From contig RXJR01000030.1 in NCBI GenBank assembly GCA_003963305.1, positions 1 to 56,655 of the forward strand: 56,655 nucleotides of DNA, read 5' to 3'. The translations under genes were made by a program, and so were the position numbers. The first letter of the stretch is position 1. Each line of letters begins with the position of its first letter. Below, one piece after another: positions 8,518 to 17,296 of the stretch. The notes below the pieces were generated by a model. The model ran no database searches and was not told the DNA's origin. It saw only the letters and a program-made list of their open reading frames with translations. Source of the DNA: Candidatus Melainabacteria bacterium. Its GTDB lineage: Bacteria; Cyanobacteriota; Vampirovibrionia; Obscuribacterales; Obscuribacteraceae.

Positions 8518-9930
8518 ATGAAAGTTGTGATTGTCGGCAGTGGAATATCGGGATTAACTACCGCATTTTCCCTTCTGCGTAATAATCCTGACCTCGATGT
8601 GAAGATTCTCGAGGCCGACAATCGCATTGGTGGGACCATCTCAACGCGTCTTGAGAGTGGTTGTGTGATCGAGGAAGGTCCAGACTCTTTTTTAACTACG
8701 AAACCCTGGGCTCTCGAGCTTTGTAATTTGCTAAATCTGCAAGGTCAAATACTGCAAACTAATGATGCGAATCGTCGGGCCTTGATCGCTCTTAATGATG
8801 AGTTGTTGCCTCTTCCAGAGGGCTTTATGTTGCTGGCTCCAACTAAAATATACCCGTTTCTCGATTCGAAAATTCTCTCTTTGAACAGTAAGCTCAATGG
8901 CGCCATGGAAATCTTCAAGGCGCCCGCAAAGGACATCGGCGATGAGACGCTAAAGGAGTTTGCTGTGCGTCGATTCGGACAGGAGATGTTCGAGCGCATA
9001 ATTCAGCCTATGGTGGCAGGTATTTATACCGGGGATCCCGATAAATTGAGTGCAGCTGCTACTATTCCTCAATTTGTCGAGATGGAAAAGAACTTCGGCA
9101 GTGTCGGGAAAGCATTTTTAAATAATGCTGTTTCAAAATCATCCGATAGTGGTGCCAGATACAGTGCATTTATTACTTTGAAGTCCGGCTTGCAGACCCT
9201 TGTAGAGGCTCTTACTGCAGCTATCGGTAGTGAAAGAATAGAATTGGGATGCCGGGTTGAAAAACTGACTCCTGCCGATGGAAAGTGGAAAGTCAATTGT
9301 AGTGATGGGCGTCATTTCGATGCTGATGCAGTTGTTTTGGCAGCCTCCGCCAGGGCGTTGAGCGCAATTATTCGATCAACAGATGATGCACTGGCTGAGG
9401 CCCTCGGTCGGGTTGAATATAGTTCGTGCGCGGTTCTCAACATGCTATTTGATGCATGTCATATCGGGCGAGCTCTCGACGGATTCGGTCTGGTCGTACC
9501 TGAGATCGAGAAGAAGAAAATAATTGCCTGTAGTTTCGCCAGTACAAAGTTTGCCGGGCGAGCGCCTGCTGGAATGGCGTTAGTGCGAGTTTTCTTGGGT
9601 GGCGAGCTGCATCCTGAAATATTTGCTTTGAGTGATGGCGATATGATTCAAGCCGCTTTGCATGACTTGAGGACTTACTTGAAGATCAGTCACTTCCCTC
9701 GCAAGATTTGGATAAAGCGATGGACTAAGGCCATGCCACAGTATACGGTGGGTCATCTAGCGCTGGTAGAGAGACTGAAGGCACGGTTTGGTCAACATCA
9801 AGGACTTGTCTGGACGGGCAGTGCCCTCAGTGGAGTAGGCATCCCTGATTGTGTGCGTGCAGGCTTCGACGCGGCCGTTTCTGTGCAAGAATTGACCAAG
9901 AATAGTCAGAAGTCGCCAGCTTTGGTCTAA
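8518..9930 (+). CDS. hemG: Protoporphyrinogen oxidase, FAD-dependent (HemY/HemG type)
   Basis: 470 aa. It oxidises protoporphyrinogen IX (or coproporphyrinogen III in some bacteria) using FAD and oxygen. The N-terminal FAD site VVIVGSGISGLTTAF is followed by an acidic ribose-binding residue in ILEADNRIGG, then TRLESGCVIEEGPDSFL, typical of this family. Near the C-terminus TGSALSGVGIPDCVRAGFDAA is the second FAD-binding block. The start is an ATG preceded by GAGGAGAGGGG. It is the oxygen-dependent enzyme called HemY in Bacillus and PPOX in eukaryotes, not the flavodoxin-like E. coli HemG. It follows hemE and is 26 bases before the GH15 gene. Confidence 0.95.
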   Translation: MKVVIVGSGISGLTTAFSLLRNNPDLDVKILEADNRIGGTISTRLESGCVIEEGPDSFLTTKPWALELCNLLNLQGQILQTNDANRRALIALNDELLPLPEGFMLLAPTKIYPFLDSKILSLNSKLNGAMEIFKAPAKDIGDETLKEFAVRRFGQEMFERIIQPMVAGIYTGDPDKLSAAATIPQFVEMEKNFGSVGKAFLNNAVSKSSDSGARYSAFITLKSGLQTLVEALTAAIGSERIELGCRVEKLTPADGKWKVNCSDGRHFDADAVVLAASARALSAIIRSTDDALAEALGRVEYSSCAVLNMLFDACHIGRALDGFGLVVPEIEKKKIIACSFASTKFAGRAPAGMALVRVFLGGELHPEIFALSDGDMIQAALHDLRTYLKISHFPRKIWIKRWTKAMPQYTVGHLALVERLKARFGQHQGLVWTGSALSGVGIPDCVRAGFDAAVSVQELTKNSQKSPALV

Positions 9931-9956
9931 TACCGATAACTGCTCCGAGGAGACGT

Positions 9957-11918
9957 ATGCCTAGAGATTTGCCGGTCGGAAACGGTACGGTGCTGGTGAA
10001 TTTTGATGCCGATTATAATCTTCGAGATATCTACTTTCCATTTGTAGGTAAAGAAAATCAGACTGTTGGACATCTCAATCGTTTTGGTGTCTGGGTGGAT
10101 GGTGTATTTTCCTGGATCGGGCGGGATTGGATCATCGATCGTAGGTACGTGGACGAATCACTGGTAACCAATGTTGTACTTAGAAACGACAATTTGGGGT
10201 TGGAGATTACCGTTAATGACGCAGTAGAATTTTTCCTCTATGTTTTCTTACGTCAGATTTCAGTCAGAGATCTGCGCGGAACAAACCGGGAAGTGCGGCT
10301 GTTTTTTCATCACGATTTTCATCTTTATGAACACGAGGTTGGAGACACCGCATTTTATGATCCTCGCACTCAGTCTGTAATCCACTATAAAGGAAGCCGC
10401 TATCTCTTGATCAATGGTGGCACCGAAGGTCGTTCGGCAGTAGATCAATGGGCTGTCGGGCAAAAAGAGATGCAGGGGATGGAAGGCACATGGCGTGATG
10501 CCGAGGACGGCATATTGAGCGGCAACTCTATCGCTCAGGGCTCTGTAGATTCAACAGTTGGCATATCAATTACTGTCCCCGCCCATGGTGCGCGGTCTGT
10601 ATATGTGTGGATTTGTTTTGGATATGCATACGAGAAAGTCGTAAAGCTGAATCGCATAGTGAGCGAACGTTCCCCCGCTAAGTTGCTGCAGCGCACGCAG
10701 AACTATTGGAAGCTATGGGTTAATAAGGAGAGTTCAGATTTTCAAAATCTTCCTGAGTCTGTGGTTAAGCTGTACAAGCAAAGCCTTTTGATTATTCGCA
10801 GTCAAATTGACGATCATGGCGCGGTCATTGCGGCAAACGACCAGGACATTGCTCAGTTTGCGCGTGATACTTATTCCTATATGTGGCCGCGCGATGGTTC
10901 GCTTGTTACGTATGCGCTCGTAAAAGCAGGCTATCGTGAGGTGGGTCATTCGTTTTTCAAATTCTGTCTTGACGTAATTGGCGAAGACGGGTATTTCCTG
11001 CATAAGTACAATCCCGATAAAACTCTGGCATCGAGCTGGCATCCCTGGGTGCGGGACGGTAATTTTGATTTACCGATTCAGGAAGATGAAACGGCGCTTG
11101 TCCTCTGGGCGCTGTGGCAGTACTTTGCTAAATTCAGAGATGTTGAGTTCATTAGACCGTTATATCGTCGTTTGATTTCTAACGCCGGTGACTTTATGTG
11201 CCAGCATCGGGACCGTGAGACACACCTGCCTTTGCCTTCCTGGGACCTTTGGGAAGAGAGGTACGGCGTGCACCTGTTTACAGTTGGAGCGGTAGTGGGT
11301 GGATTGCAGGCCGCAGCCAACTTTGCCAGAGCCTTTGGCGAACAGGAACAAGCGTCCACCTATGAGAAGGCGGTTGATGAAATTAGAGTTGGCATGAAGC
11401 AACATTTGTGGAATGCTGACGAGAAACGTTTCTGTAGGATGGCCACACGCACAGAGACTGGCTATCATCTCGATATGACACTGGATGCGTCTATGTATGG
11501 TGTTTTCGCCTTTGGCGCGATGCCCGTAGATGATGACATGGTTGTCCAAACCATGAGTGCTATGAAGGAGCGGCTCTGGGTGCGGACCGAAGTCGGCGGT
11601 CTGGCTAGATACGAAAATGACTACTATCAGCAAGTATCCAGAGATATTGAGAACGTTCCTGGAAATCCCTGGTTTGTCTGCACTTTATGGCTGGCTCAAT
11701 ACTATATTGCTAAAGCTAAAAGTTTAGGAGAACTGGAGCAGGCACTGCAGATCCTCGTTTGGGTAACCGAGCATGCATTACCTTCGGGCGTGTTGGCTGA
11801 GCAGGTAGATCCATACAGCGATGCACCACTTTCGGTGTCGCCTTTGACGTGGAGCCATGCCTCATTTGTTGCGTGTGTATGTGAGTATCTCGAGGCTAGA
11901 ACTCGATTGCTAGCCTGA
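9957..11918 (+). CDS. Glycoside hydrolase family 15 (glucoamylase / trehalase-like)
   Basis: 653 aa. There is an N-terminal beta-sandwich (residues 1 to about 260) and a C-terminal (alpha/alpha)6 barrel. TYSYMWPRDGSLVTYAL (about 304-320) is the substrate-binding WPRD block. WDLWEERYGVH (about 425-435) carries the predicted catalytic acid Glu. AEQVDPYSD followed by PLTWSHASF (about 613-635) carries the predicted base and the family end motif. No signal peptide is seen, so it probably acts inside the cell on alpha-glucans, oligosaccharides or trehalose. The 26-base gap suggests co-transcription with hemG although the functions look unrelated. A GH31 enzyme at 38-40 kb could act on similar substrates. 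Confidence 0.93.
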   Translation: MPRDLPVGNGTVLVNFDADYNLRDIYFPFVGKENQTVGHLNRFGVWVDGVFSWIGRDWIIDRRYVDESLVTNVVLRNDNLGLEITVNDAVEFFLYVFLRQISVRDLRGTNREVRLFFHHDFHLYEHEVGDTAFYDPRTQSVIHYKGSRYLLINGGTEGRSAVDQWAVGQKEMQGMEGTWRDAEDGILSGNSIAQGSVDSTVGISITVPAHGARSVYVWICFGYAYEKVVKLNRIVSERSPAKLLQRTQNYWKLWVNKESSDFQNLPESVVKLYKQSLLIIRSQIDDHGAVIAANDQDIAQFARDTYSYMWPRDGSLVTYALVKAGYREVGHSFFKFCLDVIGEDGYFLHKYNPDKTLASSWHPWVRDGNFDLPIQEDETALVLWALWQYFAKFRDVEFIRPLYRRLISNAGDFMCQHRDRETHLPLPSWDLWEERYGVHLFTVGAVVGGLQAAANFARAFGEQEQASTYEKAVDEIRVGMKQHLWNADEKRFCRMATRTETGYHLDMTLDASMYGVFAFGAMPVDDDMVVQTMSAMKERLWVRTEVGGLARYENDYYQQVSRDIENVPGNPWFVCTLWLAQYYIAKAKSLGELEQALQILVWVTEHALPSGVLAEQVDPYSDAPLSVSPLTWSHASFVACVCEYLEARTRLLA

Positions 11919-11959
11919 TTGCTTCTTTGCACTAGCCGGCGGGGCTATTCACAATTGTT

Positions 11960-13039
11960 TTGCATCTTTGTTTTGCGAGGTCTGGTTCAATAAGTATCAA
12001 ATCCGATATTGCTAAAGTGTCGACTCGTTGCAATCTTTGCAATGCGGATGATTTTCAGTTGGTGACCTTCGGACAGGAACATGAATACGACAACACAACA
12101 TCTGATCAGTTTCGCGTAGTGAAGTGCAATCAGTGTGGATTGGTTTACTTGAACCCCCGGCCTGATAGTTCCGAGTTATCTACCATTTATCCGCCAAATT
12201 ACTACTCCTACAACCAGAAAGCATTGCGAGATCAGGCTAATCCCAACTCGATTCTCCACAAGCTCAGATATAAGGGGTTTACCGCAAAAATTCAAAAATC
12301 TTTGCAGCTGTGTGGTGCAGGAGCCAGTCAGTATGACGTGTTGGATATTGGCTGTGGAGACGGGCACACTCTCGACTTATATCAGCGGCACGTTGGTGTA
12401 AAAACTTACGGGGTTGATTTCAATTTAGAGGCTCTTAAAATTGCCAGAGCCAACGGACACATCTGTTATGAAGGCGCATTTGAGAGCGCCCAATTACCTG
12501 TCGAAAAATTCGATCTGGTGACGGCGACGCATGTTATCGAGCACGTTGCCGATCCTCGGCAGTTTCTTGTTAAGGTACACTCGGTGCTTCGTTCTGATGG
12601 TATTTTGTGGCTGGAAACGCCGAACATCGACTCAGTAGAGGCTCAGTGGTTTCGGCAGAAACATTGGGGCGCCTACCACTTCCCTCGCCATTGGTATTTC
12701 TTTTCTCGAGCGTCGTTGACGAAATTAGCCGCCGGTGCTGGCTTTACGCCTGTATTTGTTGATTTCGTTCCAAACGCTATTTTTTGGTTCTGGACGTTTC
12801 ACTCGATGTTGATTGAAAAATTTCCTCGGTCCCGAAAATTTATCGATATGCTTCTTCCTCCTATAGATTTTCAAAGAGACACCTTTGCCAACTTTGTTCG
12901 AATCTGCTTCTTCTGCATTATCGATGTAATCATCAAGAAGGTGACGGGCGAAACCTCCAATATGATTATTGCGTTTAAAAAAGTTGAGATTCCAATTCCT
13001 ACTCCTCAGTCAGACTTTGAAGAGTCATCCGCAGTCTGA
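11960..13039 (+). CDS. Class I SAM-dependent methyltransferase with N-terminal zinc ribbon (paralogue A)
   Basis: 359 aa from a TTG at 11960; a GTG at 12017 would remove 19 residues and give a start close to that of its paralogue. A zinc ribbon is formed by CNLC and CNQC in the first 75 residues, followed by GLVYLNPRPD. The SAM site is VLDIGCGDGHTLDLY, with an acidic residue in YGVDFNLEA and ATHVIEHVADP as motif II/III. The architecture matches methyltransferases of sugar or lipid-linked intermediates in cell-surface gene clusters. It is clearly homologous along its length to the gene at 17297-18301 (shared EHEYDNTT, YLNPRPD, FPRHW, TSNM). It lies 41 bases after the GH15 gene and is followed convergently by the glycosyltransferase. 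Confidence 0.9.
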   Translation: MHLCFARSGSISIKSDIAKVSTRCNLCNADDFQLVTFGQEHEYDNTTSDQFRVVKCNQCGLVYLNPRPDSSELSTIYPPNYYSYNQKALRDQANPNSILHKLRYKGFTAKIQKSLQLCGAGASQYDVLDIGCGDGHTLDLYQRHVGVKTYGVDFNLEALKIARANGHICYEGAFESAQLPVEKFDLVTATHVIEHVADPRQFLVKVHSVLRSDGILWLETPNIDSVEAQWFRQKHWGAYHFPRHWYFFSRASLTKLAAGAGFTPVFVDFVPNAIFWFWTFHSMLIEKFPRSRKFIDMLLPPIDFQRDTFANFVRICFFCIIDVIIKKVTGETSNMIIAFKKVEIPIPTPQSDFEESSAV

Positions 13040-13049
13040 TTGCTTTATT

Positions 13050-13071
13050 TGATAGCGACCCGAAGCTATCA
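13050..13071. other. 7-bp hairpin in a convergent gap
   Basis: TGATAGC (13050-13056) pairs with GCTATCA (13065-13071), loop of eight bases. It lies between the stop codons of the methyltransferase and glycosyltransferase genes. No T-run follows, so a terminator role is only possible. Confidence 0.4.
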
Positions 13072-13116
13072 CATCTGGCCCGGGAGATCCGGTCCGATGT
13101 TTGTTGGGGCATTGCG

Positions 13117-13788
13117 TCACCTGCCTCGGCGCCACTTCCACAATCTCTTGAGTGTCCAAAATGTGCCTGGCAGTGGTTCTAATTTGGAATTTCCTGTTCG
13201 TTCAAAATAATCGATTGCTATTTCTTTGAACTTGAAGCCCTGAGAAACTGGTCCTACGAGTAGTTCAACCGGAAGAGCCATACCATGGGGATCGTAGTTG
13301 AATGCATTCAGCAGCGACTTTCTGTAGGCTCGCATACCAGTGTGCACGTCTGTTGTTTTGACACCGCATATAATGTCGGCTAGTTTGGCAAAAATCGTGT
13401 TTGCCAGGTAATTCGGCCAGGGCATCGCCCTCGGTCTGTGGATCATCCTGGATGCAGAGACAATGTCATAGCCATCAGTAATTAATTGCCAGAGGATTGG
13501 GATAGCTTCAGTTGGATAGGTGTTATCGCAGTCAATTGTGACAATAACATCTCCGACTGCTTCTTTGAGAGCAAGAGCTAAGGCGGGTCCATAACCCTGA
13601 GGGGGAAATTGCCGTATGACTCGACATCCAAGCGCTGCAGCCCTGTCGGCTGTATTGTCTGTGCTGCTGTCGACGACGAGAATTTCCAGTGGTTTTGCTA
13701 CGGCATTGATATTATTGACGACCGAACTTATTGACTCCTCTTCGTTGAGGGTAATCATCACCACTGATAGTGCAAAAGGTTTTGTCAA
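13117..13788 (-). CDS. Family 2 glycosyltransferase (dolichol-phosphate-mannose-synthase-like)
   Basis: 223 aa, a soluble single GT-A domain. SVVMITLNEEESI at the N-terminus and VVDSSTDNT bind the nucleotide. VTIDCDNTYPTEAI contains the metal-binding DxD (DCD), and TGMRAYRKSLL lies in the acceptor-binding half. There is no membrane helix pair at the C-terminus, as in short DPM1-like enzymes that move a sugar from a nucleotide sugar to a polyprenyl phosphate. It starts at a TTG with AGGA about nine bases before it. It sits among two methyltransferases and an epimerase, which fits surface glycan synthesis. Confidence 0.9.
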   Translation of the reverse strand: MTKPFALSVVMITLNEEESISSVVNNINAVAKPLEILVVDSSTDNTADRAAALGCRVIRQFPPQGYGPALALALKEAVGDVIVTIDCDNTYPTEAIPILWQLITDGYDIVSASRMIHRPRAMPWPNYLANTIFAKLADIICGVKTTDVHTGMRAYRKSLLNAFNYDPHGMALPVELLVGPVSQGFKFKEIAIDYFERTGNSKLEPLPGTFWTLKRLWKWRRGR

Positions 13789-13895
13789 CTGGCAAGTCCT
13801 GGCTTTGTTTAGTCATCATAAGTCAGTTTTGGAAGTAAAATAGCTGTGGTAAGACAGATCTATCAAAATTTAGTGAAATAATCGGCGGTGCTGAC

Positions 13896-14564
13896 ATGAC
13901 TATGAAATGGGAAACCTTGAGTAAGCAGGCTGAGACCTCGTATCAACAAGGAAACTTTGCAGACGCTGAATCTATGTGGCTGGCAGCACTGGAAGAGACC
14001 AGAAATATGGCTGCTGACGATTTGAGAGTGGCTTTGACCGTTGATTGTCTAGCCGATGTCATGACACGTCAGTCAAAAATCGTCATAGCGGAGCTGTTTT
14101 ATAAGCAGTCTGTGCACCTGAGAACGCAGATTCTTGGAGCTGATCACCTGGCAGTAGCTGCAAGTTTAAATAATCTTGCTAAATCCTATTATTTGCAGGG
14201 GAAGTTTAATTTGGCGGAGCCGCTTACACTCCGCTTTGTACAAATTTACGAAGAAAAACTCGGTGAGAAGCATACGGATGTCGCCACCGGATTGCATAAT
14301 CTTGCCACGCTTTACCATATGCAGGGCAAGTATCGTGAGGCTGAGCCCGTCTACAAGAAAGCTCTGAAAATCAGACAGAAAGCTCTTGGTGAAGATCATC
14401 CGGACACGATAAAGTTGATGAAAAATCTTGCCAGTCTGATGCAATCAACTCGTCGTGCCGCTGAGGCCGAAGATTTAAACGCCAAAGCCGTCGGACTAAT
14501 TTCGGGAAGTTGGAAGGCCCTTCCTCCTCCCGATGAGAGTGAAAATTTGATGCGTAATGAATAG
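13896..14564 (+). CDS. TPR protein, kinesin-light-chain-like
   Basis: 222 aa made almost wholly of tetratricopeptide repeats with a 42-residue period. The best units read VAASLNNLAKSYYLQGKFNL and VATGLHNLATLYHMQGKYRE, followed by ALKIRQKALGEDHPDT. No signal peptide or enzyme domain is present, so it is probably a cytoplasmic scaffold. The start is ATG in GACATGACT; the ribosome site is weak. It faces the epimerase gene convergently with a 22-base gap. The same repeat class returns at 48343. Confidence 0.88.
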   Translation: MTMKWETLSKQAETSYQQGNFADAESMWLAALEETRNMAADDLRVALTVDCLADVMTRQSKIVIAELFYKQSVHLRTQILGADHLAVAASLNNLAKSYYLQGKFNLAEPLTLRFVQIYEEKLGEKHTDVATGLHNLATLYHMQGKYREAEPVYKKALKIRQKALGEDHPDTIKLMKNLASLMQSTRRAAEAEDLNAKAVGLISGSWKALPPPDESENLMRNE

Positions 14565-14586
14565 TGGCGTCAAGCCGATCTCTGTT

Positions 14587-15510
14587 TCAGACAACTTTTG
14601 CAGAGGTCATTTCTGAGAGCGCCTTTTGAATAGCGGCTTTAGAGGTCAATTGCGGTTTCCAGCCGAGTTCTCTGAGTTTTGAAGTGTCCATCCTGATTGT
14701 CGGTACGTCGCCAATCCAACCGACTATTCCACCTGTGTAAGCCAGGCTCACATCCTTTAAATTCAGGAAATCTATCACTGTCTGAGCAATGCAGTTCACA
14801 TCGATCAGGTCTGCGGATGCTACGTTGACGAGGCGTACTGATTCATTCTGATTGGTCAGTGCTACTTCAATCGCTTCAACTAAATCATCAATGTGTAAGT
14901 ACGATTTCTTTTGTTGTCCGTTACCGAGTACTTCTAAGCGCTGATGATCACGTTTTAGCTTGCGTACAAAATCGAAAAGGACTCCATGAGTTTGTCCTCC
15001 ACCCACAATGTTGGCGGGACGAAGTATAGTGGCATGCATGTTGAACATACTGGCAAAAGCGCTAATGAGTCCCTCTGCTGCAAGTTTGCTGGCCCCATAA
15101 AGACTAACGGGAAGAAGTGGACCTGAGTCTTCTCTGGCGATTTTGTTACCGATATTTCCGTAAACCCCTGAGCCAGAGAGAAAGAGAATCGATCGAATAT
15201 CATTTACACGCATTGCTTCTAGAACGTTGTATGTGGACATCGTGGTCATCTGCAAATCGAGAGAGGTGTTTTGAAACCCCATTGAAATGTCAGCATTCGC
15301 TGCAAAATGATAAACAATATCGACGTCGACAATGGAAGCTTTTACTTTTTCCAGGTCAAGTAGATCACCTTCGATGTACTTGCATGATTTTATCGACTTA
15401 TCGCAAGGCGGACGTTTATCGAAGATTGTCACGTCGAAATTCTTTTTTGAGAGACGCTGGGTTACAGCCGTACCAATGAACCCAGAACCTCCAGTAATTA
15501 GAGCTCTCAT
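14587..15510 (-). CDS. NAD-dependent sugar epimerase/dehydratase (extended SDR)
   Basis: 307 aa. The NAD site is ALITGGSGFIGTAV at the N-terminus, VDIVYHFAANADI is the usual second strand, LFLSGSGVYG holds the catalytic Ser/Thr region and SLYGASKLAAE holds Tyr and Lys of the active site. The substrate half includes LRPANIVGGGQ. This matches UDP-glucose/GDP-sugar 4-epimerases or dehydratases; the sugar cannot be fixed. The context of a GT2 and two methyltransferases suggests supply of an activated sugar for a surface glycan. It is transcribed away from the gene at 15905, with two palindromes between. Confidence 0.9.
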   Translation of the reverse strand: MRALITGGSGFIGTAVTQRLSKKNFDVTIFDKRPPCDKSIKSCKYIEGDLLDLEKVKASIVDVDIVYHFAANADISMGFQNTSLDLQMTTMSTYNVLEAMRVNDIRSILFLSGSGVYGNIGNKIAREDSGPLLPVSLYGASKLAAEGLISAFASMFNMHATILRPANIVGGGQTHGVLFDFVRKLKRDHQRLEVLGNGQQKKSYLHIDDLVEAIEVALTNQNESVRLVNVASADLIDVNCIAQTVIDFLNLKDVSLAYTGGIVGWIGDVPTIRMDTSKLRELGWKPQLTSKAAIQKALSEMTSAKVV

Positions 15511-15719
15511 AGTGCCTCAAATCTTGACGCGCATACGATACGAGACGATAGCATGTTTTTTCCGGTTCAAACAAAATTGGGTTTGTAAATCATTAATTCT
15601 ATGTGCCCGGGTGTTTGCTTGTCTGTATGCGATCCAATGCACTGCACGTGGTGCATCGCGTTTTGATTGATCTCCTTAAAGTCCTTGTATATGGGGCTTT
15701 TGAATTGCCTGTTCAGGTT

Positions 15720-15739
15720 TTGAACCGATATCAGTTTAA
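15720..15739. repeat. Dispersed GATATC palindrome, copy 3
   Basis: TTGAACCGATATCAGTTTAA, with GATATC at 15727-15732, lies in the 394-base divergent gap 15511-15904. Apart from copies 3 and 4 nothing else is recognisable in that gap. Confidence 0.9.
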
Positions 15740-15753
15740 CGTTTGCGTGCATG

Positions 15754-15775
15754 TTTTAAGGCGATATCAGTCAAA
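15754..15775. repeat. Dispersed GATATC palindrome, copy 4 (degenerate)
   Basis: TTTTAAGGCGATATCAGTCA, GATATC at 15763-15768, is 36 bases centre to centre from copy 3 and about 140 bases before the transposase-derived gene. Confidence 0.8.
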
Positions 15776-15904
15776 GATCTGTCTGGCTTCTCAAAATTGG
15801 CAATGCCTGGACGTTTCGTCAATAAACTTTCTATTTTTTCGTTCGATTGAACTTTTTCGCTACTAATTACGTTCTTAAAGTTAGGTGCGTCCAAGGAGGG
15901 TCAA

Positions 15905-17059
15905 TTGAAAGTTCAAAAGCAAATCCAAAAGGCGCCGGTTCATTACTTGCTTGCACTTGCTGCGGTAGATGAGGTCGATCGGCTTTATCCAACTGAAAAA
16001 GCCTGTATGAGACAAATTTGGAGACGTATTCGTAAGGAGAAGCGCTGTCAATTTTGCAGTAGCAGAAAGTTGAAGCTTACTGATTGCCGCACTGGCAATT
16101 GCGGGTCCTGCGGAAAAATGTTTTGGCTTACCGCTGGTACAACATTTGATCGGATACGGTCTGCGCGACCCTATTTGATAGCGATCCACCTCGTTGAAAA
16201 ATGTATTCCATTTAGTGCCCGTATGCTGAGCCGACTTTGTTCAATTGCCTATGCTTCGGCGCTGGCAATTTTCAAAAAGATAATGGGGGCGGTATGGCTG
16301 GCCATGCCGTCCTCTGTTGCTTTAGTTTCCTCGTTTGAGTTCGATGATGCGATTTGCAAGCGCAGCTTTGAGACTGAGGCGAGAAAACATCCAATCAGTG
16401 AACAGGAAAATCTGTTGGTTGATTCTTTGTCGTTGTCCGGCTTAAATGCGTCAATTCTCGAGTCGGGGCTGCCGTCTATGAGTCGCATTGCGACCGCCGA
16501 AGATGGTCTAGAGACTGATGTGACTGAAGAAGTGAAAGTCGACAGTGGACTTGTTCAGTTTGAAGCAGCTCAGTTTGCCCCATCAACTGGATGTGAAACT
16601 TCTGCTTTGCCGGCGAGCAGATCGCAAGACCACACAAATTCAGTTGAAGAGATAGTCTACAATGTGCTCACTTATGAAGCTCAAACAATTGATTCACTTG
16701 TGTCGGCGACGAGGCTGAATTCGTCTGTGGTTCTCGGTGCACTCTCAATACTTCGATTGACTGGGCTGGTCTGTATGGTCGATGGTAATAGAGTTGCACT
16801 CTCCCTTGAACATTTGAAGGCATCTCCCATGCCCCTACCTCCGGCTGTTCAAGAGTCAGTGAGGCGAACAATCAAGTTCATCAAAAAGATTTTCCACGGT
16901 GTTAGCAGGAGATACATACAGATCTATTTGGCAGCTTACTGGTGCTTCTTTGATAGAGACAGATGGACGTCAGAGGAGGTGTTCAGACAGTGCTGTCGGA
17001 CTAAGTTTCAGCTCCGTAACTTTGTTTCTCCCTTGCAATTGAAGCTCTGGAGTATGTAG
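15905..17059 (+). CDS. Chimeric protein: IS1595-type transposase ends around a DprA-like winged helix
   Basis: 384 aa from a TTG with a very strong AAGGAGGG four bases upstream. Residues 40-130 resemble the N-terminus of IS1595/ISXO2 transposases: a zinc ribbon (C48xxC51 and C66xxC69), then FWLTAGTTFDRIRSARPYL and a helix-turn-helix. Residues about 140-240 are of low similarity to anything I know. Residues about 244-298 (EEIVYNVLTYEAQTIDSL onward, to MVDGNRVAL) look like the winged helix found at the C-terminus of DprA. Residues about 314-355 include FHGVSRRYIQIYLAAYW, close to the C-terminal end of the same transposases. The DDE catalytic core between the two ends is gone, so it cannot transpose. 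No terminal inverted repeats were found. It is probably a domesticated DNA-binding protein. Confidence 0.75.
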   Translation: MKVQKQIQKAPVHYLLALAAVDEVDRLYPTEKACMRQIWRRIRKEKRCQFCSSRKLKLTDCRTGNCGSCGKMFWLTAGTTFDRIRSARPYLIAIHLVEKCIPFSARMLSRLCSIAYASALAIFKKIMGAVWLAMPSSVALVSSFEFDDAICKRSFETEARKHPISEQENLLVDSLSLSGLNASILESGLPSMSRIATAEDGLETDVTEEVKVDSGLVQFEAAQFAPSTGCETSALPASRSQDHTNSVEEIVYNVLTYEAQTIDSLVSATRLNSSVVLGALSILRLTGLVCMVDGNRVALSLEHLKASPMPLPPAVQESVRRTIKFIKKIFHGVSRRYIQIYLAAYWCFFDRDRWTSEEVFRQCCRTKFQLRNFVSPLQLKLWSM

Positions 17060-17104
17060 TGAAAATCTAAAGCTGTCGGGAGCAAATAGGTAAAAATAAA
17101 AGAA

Positions 17105-17223
17105 GGGCTCTGGAGGTCTGCTGTGCCAGCTGACCAACCTTCACCCTTTTGAGCCCCGACTATCAGGGGCAAAGCCACGCAAACCAGAAACCGATCTTGA
17201 CTGCTATCTTTATGCCCGCCTCC
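17105..17223 (-). ncRNA. Structured RNA candidate in a convergent gap
   Basis: On the minus strand GGGCTC (17156-17151) can pair with GAGCCC (17110-17105), which is followed by TTCTTTTATTTTT, like a terminator. Inside that stem GGTCAGCTG and CAGCAGACC form a nine-step hairpin with one A-A mismatch. GCCCC (17170-17166) can instead pair with GGGGC (17157-17153), excluding the first stem, and GGAGG/CCTCC (17223-17219 with 17116-17112) can close the whole region. The family is not recognised: SRP, 6S, tmRNA and RNase P signatures were looked for by eye and not found. Strand choice rests on the T-rich tail. Confidence 0.4.
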
Positions 17224-17296
17224 AGTTATCCTAAACCGAATCAACATTAACCTCTGGTAATGAGCAGGGGTAGTCGGACTTTGAAACAGTACTTCT

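Noticed and set aside
17060-17296. c-di-GMP (GEMM-I) riboswitch, suggested by GGGCAAAGCCACGCAAACC
   Set aside because: The conserved blocks are in the wrong order and the P1/P1b/P2 stems cannot be drawn; only a generic structured RNA candidate is reported.
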